Source: Clusia tigrina
Taxonomy: Eukaryota; Arthropoda; Insecta; Diptera; Clusiidae
NCBI GenBank assembly: GCA_920105625.2
Contig: OV050030.1
Coordinates: 28,700,516 to 28,764,515, forward strand
DNA length: 64,000 bases
Direction: 5' to 3'
Shown here one piece after another: positions 31,045 through 44,375 of the stretch. The position numbers were made by a program, and so were the translations under genes. The notes beneath the pieces were generated by a model. That model was not told the DNA's origin and did no database searches. It saw only the letters and a list, made by a program, of their open reading frames with translations. Positions within the stretch are counted from its first letter, which is position 1; each line of letters starts with the position of its first letter.

Positions 31045-34000
31045 TGAATTATTAATTTAGTTTGTTTTTTAAAAAAGGCTGCGTGTTGGATCCCAACACG
31101 TCTTACTTTTATTTAGCTAAAACCGAACTAGTTTTACAAAATAATGAAGGCTTTAACTTTAGCTTAATAAATAATCTAAAATGCTGACGTAGTCCACGTG
31201 CCGAGTGATGACTGTGGGAACGTTGAATGTTGTTTGTTCTCGTTGAGTTGTGCAATGTAACACCTGGAATGTTGCTGCTGACGGTGTGTCTTGATGGGAT
31301 GCGCGTGCAGTAACAAATGCAATGTATAATGTGTTAACTTATATATATATATATATTTCATAGTGTTTGGAAATAAAAAATGTATTTTTTTTCGATTATA
31401 TGAAGACTGCATTTGAAATAATTCATCTTATGAAATTGTGGGGAGGAATTGCCGAATGAGAAGTATAAATCTGAATCTGACACCTCTGAAACCATTTCGT
31501 GTCAGTAAGAGCGACACAGATGACCATTAACCATAGAGCAATTGCATTTTACACCGGATCACTGGATCCATCCTAATCTTACAAAGATTATCGATGACGC
31601 CTGTAACCGAGTTTCGTTCATCAATACATTTACTAAGTTGAAACAAGATACTTTTCACAGTCAAATTTTTTTAGTTTACTTGAAGATCATGCTTTTGAAT
31701 TGAATTAATTTCTATGAAGTTGGAAGAATTGGTTCTACTTATGTATCAACAATGACTGAAATAAGTGTGTTTGAGGTTCTGGATTGGAATTGAAGAATTT
31801 TATATTGACTAAAAGCGATAGTTTCTGAATAGTTGGACCAATTAGTTCAGGTTTTGCGTCTACTGCTTCTATATGCTTGATTATAACTGATCGAAACTAC
31901 TTTATCTGTCGTTACATATTTCTTGAAGTAGTGTCCTTCATCTTCATTAGAAGCTCCAAATGGCTGGACCTTTAATAGGGTTTGGGACTTGTGTCTCATG
32001 CGGTATCACAAGGGGTCAATGACTGCCTAAGTGCGCCCTTCTGATGACCGCTATACCTACCTATATGATATTCGATGTATGATGAAATAGTCATGGTTAT
32101 CCTCCGCTAGTTAGTATTTTGAGCTCAGCCGGAATGAGAATATTGCAGGAATGCTTGGCTATCTCAATCTGTGTTTAGTAACTATGTACAAATTTCTTGA
32201 TGAACCGTTAAGCCATATTCGCATATACATATACGAGTATATCGTATATTGAATACATTTTCTCACCTGAAAATTCATGTTCATCTAGTTCTCGCAGCTC
32301 AGAATTATACTCTGGATAATCTTGTGTATAATAACACACAGAAATATTGAACAAATTTATTTAGTTAGGGAGTATTTATTTTTCATCCTGTGATTTTGTT
32401 CAATCCGCGATCAAGGTAAGTTTTCCCTACTATTTCAAGGACATTTATTTTGGATTTATACAATTTCATTATTCAATTAATTTGTTTTTGATTGTCAATA
32501 TTTCATTATTCATTGGCAATATCAATAGAAAGGTATGAAAAGCATTGGAATCATCATCATGCCGCCGGGTCTACGTTTCACAAAAATTTTTCAAAAATCA
32601 TCGATGAAAAAAGGTAGGATGGATGTCCCGCATAATTCAGAATCAGTGATTGGATTAATATTGCAGAGACAAATTTCAATTTAAATCATTCGATTAACGG
32701 ACATGAAGTGTTTAGATCGAATTGAGGCAAAACTAAAATGCACCTTTGATCTGTGCAGAACAAATAGAATATGACGGTTTCAATAGGTTTCTATTATTCA
32801 ACTTATGAAACACACTGCAGAAAGATATCACACCAGAAACCTTTGAGGGTATAATATTATAGGAAGTAAACTAATAGAGTGTGATTGCAGACATTCATTT
32901 TAAAGTGTCTTAAATAAATAATAAATACACTATTAACAATAATGAAATTAGGGTTATTAACAATAAGATTAAGTCAGTGATATGACGATTCTGACCATTG
33001 CAATTTAATGCGTAGAAGAATGCAAATCGTTAAATTGATCATTCACTCCAAGTTTGTCTAAAAATAATTGTATTATTGTTATTTTAGCAGATGATTTGAC
33101 AACCTTGGAACATTTCCCATATATTTTTACTATTCTCATCACCAGTACTACACTATGAAGTTTCAAGGATTTTAATTAAGTGGGGGCTTCACATAAATTT
33201 ATATAAATTTGCGCAGCTACATTGAAAATAAACTGCTACAGTAATAAGTATGAACTTGTCACGAAAAACCGTTCGGTAACATTGCAATATATTTTTGCAA
33301 CACGCAATCAATGACAATTCACAATAAAAAAGCAAACGCACAATGAAACGCAGCTCGGACCCTTTTCGCTCATGCAACACAAAAGTAGACGCGTTTATGC
33401 GCTGCCAATTACGTACACTATTAGCCTGGGATCATGCTGCCAAATATGCAACGATTATGATGTCCTTACACATAGACGCCCAGATTAGCAGCGAGTTGCA
33501 ACATGTCGATTAGGTGCATATGCTGAACATGCGCCGTCATGCATAAACAGGTAATACTGAACATCAGAAATTTTCAGCGGAACAATGAGTCCTCCAAGGC
33601 ACACGTTTACATCGAGGCGTCGATGTTGGTGTTGGTATTAGGCAGCATACCCTTTGGCATGCCAATTAGCCATGGTTTTCACATTGGCATGAACTGTGAA
33701 TGCAGACATAAGCAATGAGTGCGTATTGAGCAGAGTAAATGTGCAAAAATTTCGAATTAAAAGCTAATTGAGAAATTAATTTGGTAAATTTATAGAACCA
33801 TTTACACCAAATGTCTGCTTGCTAATCATAAATAATGGTGAATAATTTGGACAATATGTATGTGCGAACTACAAATTCAAATACAAACGCAGGCAACCAC
33901 AGCAGTTATCAATGGCATCTAAAATTGAAGCCTTAACGTAATGAGTGCCTGTGCTGCTGACTAGTTGCAGCCCAGTGGTCCATCGAGATCCATCCTGATT

Positions 34001-34139
34001 ATCAGTCCCGATACTGAACCTAGATTCGTTGAGGCCATAATTCTATATCCAGGTTTTATTATCATCATCACTTTCAATCACTTTACCAATGTCTGACGAC
34101 TTTACATATTCTACTTAAGATTACAAAAGTCCTCAGCAT
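31045..34139. other. No gene recognised; LINE-tail-like piece at about 31955-32065
   Basis: A short AT repeat lies near 31337-31355. The piece at 31955-32065 contains TCATGCGGTATCACAAGGGG, resembling the 3' tail of the LINE remnant at 34.14-34.45 kb, which contains TGTGGTATCACAATGGGC. The rest is AT-rich without motifs. Confidence 0.4.
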
Positions 34140-34450
34140 CAGGTTGGAACCTGCCTTTCAATGTCGTTTGCCACATCTGCGGGGCATCGGATGAGGAGGA
34201 CGATATCCCATACTTTTATATACTACTACCCTGCCCTTGCGAGAAGGATATTTTGATTCCTGGGGGTACCTTTTCTCGAGGATCTTGCTGAGCTATCCTC
34301 CATTGGTATAAGCAAGATAGCTTGCTTCATCAGGGAATCGCACTGGTTCCCCGTTCAGTCACTGGGATGTTTTAGTTTAAGTGACTCATGTTCCTGTGGT
34401 ATCACAATGGGCAAATTAAGGAAGTCCAGGGATCATTTCAAGTTACTGAT
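34140..34450 (+). pseudogene. LINE ORF2 C-terminus and 3' tail
   Basis: The plus strand encodes VCHICGASDEEDDIPYFYIL, then LPCPCEKDILIPGG, the terminal Cys cluster of an RNase H-type LINE, followed by SLLHQGIALV. The tail TGTGGTATCACAATGGGC ends the recognisable part. Only the last part of the element is left. Confidence 0.55.
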
Positions 34451-37400
34451 TCTTCTAATACGTTGGTCTAAATATACAATCCAAACAATTGCTGTCATCC
34501 TGTCGCCTAGGATGACAGAAACGCAAATGACCAGTCTTCGCTTCGATCTGAGTTTATATATACATCCATATTATAAACATGGATAGGGAAATATCTCTAA
34601 ATATATTTATTATACCAAAACATAATTTCGTTACATACATATATTTCTTTACATACCTAGGACTTTACCGGAAAATGTTTGAATTGAACCATTAAAAATT
34701 TGCTTAGGTAAAACCACAGATGCTATCACCTTGATTCTTGTTACTACATATTTTTTTCTTAATATACGAGTTCTAGTGGTCATCTATCCTTATATAAATT
34801 AAACAAGTTATCCATCTATTTAATTCATAGTGGTTCCATTCTCGTCGTAGTGGGTGCACATTGATAATACAAATGCAAATACTCTGTTAAGCAATCCTTT
34901 TATTGACACCTTTATTGAGGTTTCATTTCAACAGTGATAATTCCAACTAATTGTAAATTTTTTGTATGATAACATTAATTTATTTCCTTTCTTGGTGGCT
35001 CTAAAGTAAAATTGTTGCTCAATTGCACAATATTATTTCATATTAAGAAAAAGACAATGATAGTAATAAAATTAATTTACAAATTTGTGAATAAATGCAC
35101 AAATTCTGTTTTAATTGATTTTTAATAGCTTCATAGAAGCAGACAAGTTTGACTTATTTGGCATATTTGATAACCAGACATAATTGCACTTAAGAATATT
35201 TGGCAGATTTCTACATAAATTGAAAAATATATGTATCTGCAGGTGTGAATGAGTGTCCGCATGTAATATAATAATTGCTAAAGGAGGATTTGAGAGATTT
35301 GCTGGTATATTGTAAAATATTTGATATTTAAATCTGGCTTCATTATCATTTTAAATAAAATGAAGCGAACCTATGACTACGATTAAGGAATACTTGAAAT
35401 GAGAAGCTGTCAGCTGAAATAGCTGAAACCATTCACAAATCTTGACATAATCGCATCCAATTTCCGAGTGCATATTGAGGGAAGCTTCAAGTTTTGAGAA
35501 CAGAAACAAATTGCATGGAATTGGGCAAGAATAAATACTGACTTTCAGTTAATTGTACGGACAAGTGAGGAATTAGCAAATAAATAAATGCACGAACACA
35601 CACACATTCACAGTTATATTCCTGGCAGGGTTACTAAGAGACATAAAGTGGTGAAGTGCGTATGTAGCTTTACGGGTAATTGTCGGAGATGTTTATCCTA
35701 AAGATTTACTCATTGTCAGTTGCTGAGTGCATGCGTGAATTTGATGTGAGGGGTCGATAAGTAAAAATCAATTCCATTGAATAACAGCACAGCTCGAAGG
35801 AGGAAAGCGTCTAAATTGCCTCAAGTCGTGGCAAGCCAAGTCAGAATGTCAAATTTAAGCTTACCCCTGTGCTGGCCAAGATGAAGGCTTTGGCTACTTA
35901 CGGGCATCTCAAGAGTTTCCCTCAAGTCCAATTAAATTCAAGAAAATGCAACAGCACAATAACTGACACAAACACACAAAACACACTCGCACATTCCATC
36001 ATGAACTTAAACAGCAAACAATAAAATGAAGGAGGATATACCGACATGCTATAAAGACAAAAACGAAATTGATTCTTTAAAGCTCTGAAGTGTACGCAAT
36101 GAAACTGAAATGAGTTTATCGCAAGGATACGTGTAACTGGCACCCATCCACAGCATCGACTCGGCCGTATGTTGGGTCACTCACAGTCGGCGTGCTTAAC
36201 AAGACAATTAAAGACACCAACACGCAACCAATGCCACCATTCTCCCACATGGTTCGCATTTAATTTCGCTTACATGCCAATCCGCTCGCATGCGTCATTC
36301 TTTTGATGTTGTGTGTTACGAAAATGTTTCGGCTTCAGTATCTTCAATTTTACTTTGGATTGCTGTGCGAATTGCAACCGAGCAGAGAGTGTGAGTATTT
36401 CTCTGCCCTTTTCATTGGTTTAATTAAGCATTCTTTGCGTTTTCAGTTTTCGATAAACTTGGAAATTGTTTGCGTGATTCCCTGCAACTTTTGAACAGCA
36501 TACCGAAGGGAAAGGATATATTGCTATATTGACAAATTGGTTGCCCCCGTTTAAAAGAATTTCGTTTCGATTTCATGTAATTTCTAATTAGAGTATTGCT
36601 GTATTGGAAGTTACGATTATTAATTGAAATAAAATACGAAAGTTAGTATAAAATACTTGATTGCACAACGAGAACTGAATTGTGTTGGCGAAATACTTTC
36701 TGTAAAAATACCTATCCATCTTCTGAAGAGAAGGCTTCAAATTCTGCGACTCACACATACGTGGCCCTCATAGCAGCAGCAAACCCTCCCTTGTAATAGA
36801 GAAATTACTTCAATCTGCCATCGGATCTTCACATAAGATCTATTATTTAAGTAGCGATTTCGAATCCAAGTAAATTTTCCAGTTTTATTATTTTATAAAA
36901 ATTTACTTTGTTTTTAAGCCAATCATAATTAATCGATTAATCGGCACAGCTCAATATATAATGGCGAGCGCGCTCAGAATCTTTTATGTATTGCCTTAAT
37001 TGAGTAGGTAAGTACCTTTAAATTTGTAAGGAAAAGTCACAGTTAAGTTTAATCACAATACTTAATTTTCTGTTCCGACCTTATGAATAATATATAATAT
37101 ATATCAAAGCCTCCTAAAAATATAGGAATGAAGAGGGTCTGGTACTATATTTCATTTATTTTCCATATGGTCTAAAGAAAATATAGTGTATTGTCAAGAT
37201 TTATTGATAATATATTGTGCAATCTTTCGAAAAATCTGTAAATTCAGTTCCTCTTTCTCTCACATTCCATCCGAAGTCTGTCATTGTTCCCTATTGGAAT
37301 ATTCTCTCGTTGTAACATTCAAAACAATTATCTTTGTTTGAACATTTTAGAAGTATTCGTAATCTTTTTAATCGATATTCACATCATGATCTACGTATCT

Positions 37401-38790
37401 TATTCAGTGTTCACAGAAACTAATGTTCTTACCAGACACTCTATTCTCGCCTTAGTAGACTGCCTGATGATATGAGAATTAATCAATCCAAAAGTCTGTT
37501 CACTACATAAAACAAAGTTCCTGCATTTGCAATATGTTCTCTTATCTTTACCAATTTCAAAAGTTTAATAAAAATATCACGACTTCGTCAGATAAATCAC
37601 TCATACACCCACCACAAAGGAAACGTTCAGACCAAATCTCCGCAAGTGTAATAAAAATGAGAAATCTTAACAAATGAGAGCTCAACTTGTTACTTTATCC
37701 TTTGAGGTGTAACTAATGCATTATTTGGCTTTAGTAGCGCATGCAGACGCCCAAGCAAAACGCAGAGGCACATGCGAGCAGTGCAATAAGCATAAGTGTC
37801 AGTAATCTTAGTTACAGTACAACAAGGACCACAGCATATACACTGCCATACACACACATACACATGCACACACTTAAGTAAAATAAAGTAAAAAATTCCC
37901 CTTGCTTGCTTTTTACGTAAAACGACTTCTGCGTGTCATTCATTTATAAGGATTATTTTCTTACAACGAAAATTCATAACAAAATTACTTGCAACAAATG
38001 CAGCGCGAAGCAACATCCTGGCAGGGGTGATGAGTATAAGATGGAAGGGTGCATTTCCTGTATACACGCATATAAGTACTTTTATTATTATTTTTTTCTT
38101 TTTGCTGTCGGTCCTAAAAACACGCTATTTCCATTAAATGCACTGTGCGTGGCACATTTTAAGGGAGTTTTTCTTATTCGATATTAAGCCCGATTTGTCA
38201 AATTGAACGGATCTTTCATTTTTTCTTCCAATTATTACACAAAATTGCTTCCTTTCATCCATATTTATGTGGGGTAAACTGCTTAAACTATTAAAGGGTG
38301 GAATAGTTTCAGGATTGGGTTCCTAGCACTCAATGTTAATACGAAAGATCTGATTCCTCGAAATTGAAGAAAACTATTTTACTTGTTACTCTAAAAAATC
38401 CATTTAGCATGACATAAATATTAAGTAATATTAATATTCACTATTTCATTCATAACGGAGGACTCTTTTTAAAGATACAAGGTTTCACAAACCCCCGAAT
38501 ATGTACGATTTCGACTAACTGAAGAATATTTGAGATGTGAAGAGCCTAAATTTAATCAAGCTAATGATGGATTTAAGCCTGATAAAATTGAAGAATGACA
38601 TATAAATATATATGTGTTTAGATCAGTATGCGTCATATATATATTTTTTAATATATATTCAGATTACTCTCAAATATAGAAATATATGTTCATAGAAATA
38701 TAGAAATACTCGTATGTATTTTCTGCCACTGTTTGATTCTTTCAAATATATCATTTCAGAAACTAAATTCAAGTCATGGCCTTTGTCAGA
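34451..38790. other. No gene recognised
   Basis: AT-rich sequence with short CA tracts (about 35598-35606, 37850-37870). I see no coding motif or transposon end. Confidence 0.5.
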
Positions 38791-38820
38791 AAAAATGCTG
38801 GTTCTGGCGCCCCTGGTCGA

Positions 38821-38990
38821 GAGAAGAACCTTCACTATTTTCAACTGGCAAATATGAGGTGGATGTCGTCAAGAGAAGAACCTTCTCCGCTTTCAATTGG
38901 CAAATATAAGGTGGCAGTCACTCGGATCATGAGGTTCCTCAGGAGAAGAATCTTCAATTTTTTCAACTGGCAAATAAGAGATAAAGGCAC
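38821..38990 (+). repeat. Three diverged tandem units
   Basis: Units start at 38821, 38873 and 38943 with GAGAAGAA(C/T)C. Each contains TTTCAA(C/T)TGGCAAATA and, in the first two, a GGTGG. Spacing is 52 and then 70 bp. A plus-strand frame (38776-39006) runs through all three, but I recognise no protein. Confidence 0.75.
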
Positions 38991-39006
38991 TAGAATCTTG
39001 CATTAA

Positions 39007-41054
39007 TCGAATCACTACTACCACACTTACTACTTAAGAGTTCAGTCCATTGAACAGATATTCACTGTTGATTATTCAACTCAAACCATGTTCATATCCT
39101 TTTTTAGATGTGGAAGAAAAATGTTAGTGACCTCATGTAAATCAGAAGATGGAATTCATAATTCCTAAACAAAGATCGCACCAATAACTCCGTTTGGACC
39201 CATATTCTCATTGTATCCTTCAGACGTGATTATGAAAGCTGGACTCAATGCCGTATATAACAAAATATTGAACAATAGTACAATGCTGTGAATAGCTAAA
39301 GTTTAAGGTAAGTTACGTCATAAATCAGTTGCTTTCTGGTTTATAGTTATTACTATTTTATGAATTGTTTTAGACATTCATTAATTAATTAATATTGTAT
39401 TAGAAATATAAAAAATATTAGTTTTTCTAATGAACAATGAATAAGAATTAATATTGCACTGAAAGTCAATTCGCCAAACATACATTATTGACTTGTGTAA
39501 TAAAGTCACTTAACATAGAAATGAAATATTAAGAGCTTTCTATGTTAAGTTATGCTATATTTAGTCTGCACTAATCTGATACACGAGGTCCATATTCTAT
39601 ATATACTTTAATGACAACTAGCACTGCTGTGTTATTTTAAGTTGAGTTTGGTCTAAGGACCTAAGAAACTTCAAAATGTTGAGAGTCTTTAAGTGCAGCC
39701 ACTGCGGCATAATTTGAAAATACCGACACAAGCGCTCAATTAGGCATACATAAAAAGACTAAATCCTTTCAATATAATTCCTTGCCAAGAACACTCATCC
39801 GTACACACACATGCATACAGAGACACTCTTCGCATCGAGACGCAAGTCGACTTCAATTCATGGTCCACCGCCACAGTCACCACGAAACAGCCATAGACGA
39901 AAATACACACGTACACACACAAATGCAGCCACAAACATACATTCATTCACACCGAAATATATGCATATACAAATTAATTGGTCCAAGTGCCAAAACTTTT
40001 ACTGTTTAGGGTACAATGTCTAACCTTGTCACTGCAATGCTATTGAACTCCAAGGCTAGTGTGCAGCAGCCCAGTTCACTTCCCTCTAAAGTGCCAAAAC
40101 TTTCATTGTGAAAAGTGTCAGCACCATAAAATTTTGTACTCACACATACCCGCTCTTACACAACTTTACACTTACAATATGCAATTGGCCCCAACACATA
40201 CGCACCACACAGAGTCGTCCAGCTACACACGCACAAATGCACGCAGTAATGTCGCTAATTTACGCTAACGTCTCCTTCCTTCTAGCCATCTGTCGTGTGC
40301 GCTGAATCTCTTCGCTCTGCGCCTGCTTGTTCCTTGTGTCTGTCTGCATTATTAGTGCTCTTTTGTGGTTAATTAGTGCTGCTTCTATTTTCGCACCATG
40401 AGAATCCTTCACATTGGCGCAACTTTCATTCGAGCATCCTTTTTATAATGTTTTTCCTCTCCCTTTTTTTGCTTGTTTGGCGCTAGCGAGGCATCTTTTC
40501 TTGTGGCCAGTGTACGAGAGGAGTGGTGTAGCTAATAATTATGACTTCATTTTGTTGGGTATGTAGGAAAAAAGTTGGCATCGTAGTTGTTTTCCTCGAA
40601 ATTTAAAGTTGGAAAAGTTACACAGAGTTACACAAACTTTTTTTTATCAAAGCTTGAGTACTCACTTATCTAATATTTCATGTAAAACGTAGTAGTTTTC
40701 ACAATATCCATTAATGTTTTAACTGGCAAATTCCATCCATTATTTTCCATGTACTTGAAAGATAAGTTTCAGTTACTTGAATATATACTGGATATTGAAA
40801 GAGTAGGACCTCCCTTAAAATTATATTTAGATACATTTCTTCCAAATGTGGTTATAATTTTTTTGTTACTTGGATTGATGTCCATCTCTAGATTTTACAT
40901 TATAAAACCCAGCTTATACAATTATATTGATATGTAGTCGGTCTAGGCAGGAACACAACTAATTTTCTCTACAACACTCTCAACTCAGATCTTAACATAC
41001 TCTTATTGTACTTCCTGCATATTAATTTTAGGTCCAATGATTCGACAATTGTTC
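39007..41054. other. No gene recognised; CA-rich tracts
   Basis: Two CA-rich patches (39800-39960 and 40140-40240) give long open frames of low complexity on the plus strand. Each patch adjoins a similar string, AGTGCCAAAACTTT (39987 and 40089), suggesting an old local duplication. Confidence 0.4.
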
Positions 41055-41400
41055 GCATCCTCTGAATAATACGATACTATACGAGGCCTTCAAAATAGGT
41101 ATCCGTCCCAGAGATTACTTGTTTTTTCGACTCAAACCTCTTTCCATCATTTGAAGGACATTATTCCCGATAAACAACAATAATTAGGCCGTATACTTTT
41201 TAGTCCACTCTAGTATATGAGTATATATTTGATGACTGTTAGTCCCGGCGATCACCTATTTTTTCGACTCAAACCTCTTTCGATCATTTGAAGGATGTTT
41301 ATCACTATAAACAACAATAATGGAGCCGCAGATTTTAGTCTGCTCTCGTATATGAGTATATATTTTACCATAAGACTGTTAGCAAGTTTTTGGGAACCAT
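41055..41400 (-). mobile_element. mariner C-terminal remnant in two tandem copies
   Basis: The first copy starts with TACGAGGCCTTCAAAATAGG, close to the C-terminal coding end of the minus-strand mariners near 7.2 and 58.98 kb. It continues with TTTTTTCGACTCAAACCTCT. A second copy starts near 41240 with the same TTTTTTCGACTCAAACCTCT and ends with the same GTATATGAGTATATATTT, about 130 bp later. The duplication is therefore later than the mariner insertion. Confidence 0.6.
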
Positions 41401-43090
41401 GGCACCTAATCGTTGTAGTTTGGCAATAGCTTTTGGCCTGCTCCAACATCAGCAGTGTGGTAACCGGTGGTTTATGAAATCATCGCGCCCGTCGATGGCA
41501 GCAGTTACCTCTGCCACCGACGTCGGCGCTAATATCCTAATCTCCATATCTCAGTCATTTTAGTGTTTATTCCTCCAATTTTATATATATTATTCAGTGA
41601 AGTTTGAGTATCACTGCAACCCGGAAAGTTTGTTAAAGCGACATATTAATTTGCTGCCAAATTGTTATGCGTAATTGTTGTTTTTGCTGCTGCTGTTTTG
41701 CTTCAAAATGGTTGCTGCTGCTCATGTTGTTATTGTTGTTGGCAGTGTATGGCAGAGTATTTTCTCAGCCCATTTTGTAATTGAAGTAAGATGGAATAAA
41801 AACTTATCACGCCTTTTGTACGCCATTTCTCATGCTGTTAATGGTGTTTGGTGGTTTCCTAGGAAGCGGCAAACAACTCTTAGGACAGGCAACACTGCGT
41901 TAAATTAGTTGAATACATGGACATTAAGGGTAATACAAGTGTGTGTACTCATTTTTTCCCTCACTTTTAACTGAGTACCGGAAAATTATGACATTTTATG
42001 CCATTAATTGACATTTGGTAAAATTTACAGCGAAAAATGCGAAAAGAAGTAAACATGACCGTGTAATTTTACGCTCGAATTAACGTAACTGGAGTGGGGA
42101 ATGGCAGGGTTTCCTATGATGTGATGGTGTTAATTAAGCACACAGCATCTTAATTAAATGTGTTAAAAGAAGAAGAAAACTGAGTAGAGTTGTGAAAAGG
42201 CTTTTAATGCCATGCCATAAGTGAGAATCCTTGCAGTTGAGAGTGCTCGAATTCAGGGTGAATTGTGTGCGGCAACAAGATCTACGATATTAATATAATA
42301 TATCTATATATGCAGTGAGAGGAAAATAATGTCATAGCAAGATTTACACAGGTTTCATGTAGAACGGGTTAAAAAGTACATGTTCCAAAAATATGCAACC
42401 AGATATAATGGAGTACGAGTAATTGCACAGTAGCATTAGCATTATTCTTAAAACGTAGTCACTGTAATAACCAAAGTGGTGGTTCGTTGAGATATGATGG
42501 AAGTGTCCGAGGTCGTATTTCGTTGGCTTCCTATATGGACTTTAGTCTTTATAGTAACGGATGTGTCGAGAATTTCACAAAGTTCACACGGATATGATTC
42601 AATGCTAGTGAAAGAGAATGTACTTGAACAAAACTAAAGAATCTCAGTCGTACGTGAAGCGAAGCCAAAAGCAAAATATGGAGTACTCGCATATGAAATA
42701 TTGATAATAAATAATTTACTTGTATTTTGTTGTATAATTTTTTATTGCAGACGTTGTTGTTGACGTTGTACTCTTTCTTCTTCTAATATATTTGGAGCCC
42801 ATCACCAATGATCCCTCTAATTCTTTCGCTGACTGCGCGGTAATAAAGTATGTGTGAGCAAAAACGTTGAAAACGTATGTAAAATTGTGCAAGAGGTGGG
42901 TTGGGAGAATGGGAGCAGTCATCCTGTTCCGGTTTGGATTTTTGCCTTTTTAAGATGCAATTATTTTATAAGATGATATAAAAAAATATAATGAACAAGC
43001 CCATTGTGCGCGGAATACAATAACGGGTGCGTTGCTTAGAGACATTGCCCATCACTGCATTTGCTGTTTTCAGGAACTCGCTTGACCATC
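41401..43090. other. No gene recognised
   Basis: AT-rich sequence with a TGCTG-rich patch near 41680-41730. Nothing further seen. Confidence 0.5.
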
Positions 43091-43092
43091 TA

Positions 43093-44373
43093 CGAGGGGT
43101 ACTATTTATAATTAGGGAACTTGCAACACTAATGTCAATAGCTAAAATCTGGCAACACCAAAGTTTGACATTTTTTAGCATAAACGTACTCATAGCGTGT
43201 TGATGGACAAGTGATATTTGTTTTGTTCACAGTGAGTTAAGAAAATCAATTTAGCCAAAAAATGGAAATTTCCGGAGAAGGTTTTCGCTGGATTATTTTT
43301 GACAACTTTCGACGTGGATTATCTCAACAAGAATGTGTCGATGAACTCAATTCTTTGTATGGCGATAAAGCACCATCAAAAACCACAGTATATCGCTGGT
43401 ATAGTGCATTCAATCGTGGTCGTAGTTCGGTCGCAGACGAACTCCGTGAAGGTCGTCCAACATCGGTTGTTTCACCACAAAACATCGATGCAGTGCGTGA
43501 ACTGATAATGCAAGATCGTCATGTGACATATCGTGAGATAGAGAACACCTTGGGCATACTTCCGCTTCTATACATTCAATATTGCATGAACATTTGGCTG
43601 TAAAAAAGATTTGTTCGCGTTGGATCCCACATAATTTGATAATCGCTCAAAAAAAAAGGCTCGTGTCAATTGGTGTAAGGAAATGATTAAAAAGTTCGAC
43701 CGTGGCACTTCAAAAGACGTGTATAAATCGTGACAGGTGACGAATCATGGCTATATGCGTATGAGCCGGAAACAAAACAACAATCGACCGTGTGGTTATT
43801 CCAAGACGAGCTAAACCCAACAAAAGTTGTTCGTGGAAGAAGCACAGCGAAGCAAATGGTCGCCTGTTTCTTCGGCCGAATGGGTCATGTGGCCACTGTT
43901 CCGCTTGAGCAACGTAGGACGGTCAATTCTGAGTGGTACACAACCGTTTGTTTGCCGGAAGTCTTCGGAGAAATTCGCAAAACCAACCGCCAAAGACAAA
44001 TCATTCTCCATCAGGACAATGCGAGCTCTCACTCATCTCGTCAAACAGGTGACTTTTGAGCAGTCCAAAGATCGAATTGATCCTCCGTACAGTCCTGATT
44101 TGGCACCCAATGACTTCTTCTTGTTCCCGAATATCAAGGGTAAACTACGGGATCAACGATTTACGAGCGTCGAAGAAGCAGTTGAAGCGTTCAAAAACCA
44201 TGTTTTGGAGGTGTCTCATTAGGAATGGAAAAACTGCTGTGACAAATGGTTTGAACGAATGCAAAAGTAAATTGATCGTCAAGGGAAATATTTTGGAAAA
44301 ATATTGAAACCATTTTCTTTTAAAAATGTTAGTTATTATTAGCTATTCCCGAAATATAAATAGTACGCCTCCG
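43093..44373 (+). mobile_element. mariner transposon, near full length, inactive
   Basis: About 1,281 bp between TA dinucleotides at 43091-43092 and 44374-44375. The left end reads CGAGGGGTACTATTTATAAT and the right end, in reverse complement, CGGAGGCGTACTATTTATAT: terminal inverted repeats of roughly 28 bp. Internal coding sequence is a single mariner transposase with frame breaks. Confidence 0.86.
43262..44307 (+). pseudogene. mariner DD34D-type transposase, frameshifted
   Basis: The frame from 43262 covers the DNA-binding half (RGLSQQECVDELNSLYGD, KTTVYRWYSAFNRGR, GRPTSVVSPQNIDAVRELI). It goes out of frame near 43560, where HEHLAVKKICSRW is read in another frame. The frame from 43730 holds VTGDESWLYAYEPETKQQ with the first catalytic Asp and IILHQDNASSH with the second. 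After another frame change, PPYSPDLAPNDFFLFP gives the third Asp. A further stop falls near 44220. Full length in layout, but at least two frameshifts make it dead. Confidence 0.86.
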
Positions 44374-44375
44374 TA

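Noticed and set aside
39782..40305. Overlapping His/Thr-rich open frames
   Set aside because: They are translations of CA-rich simple sequence in several frames at once.
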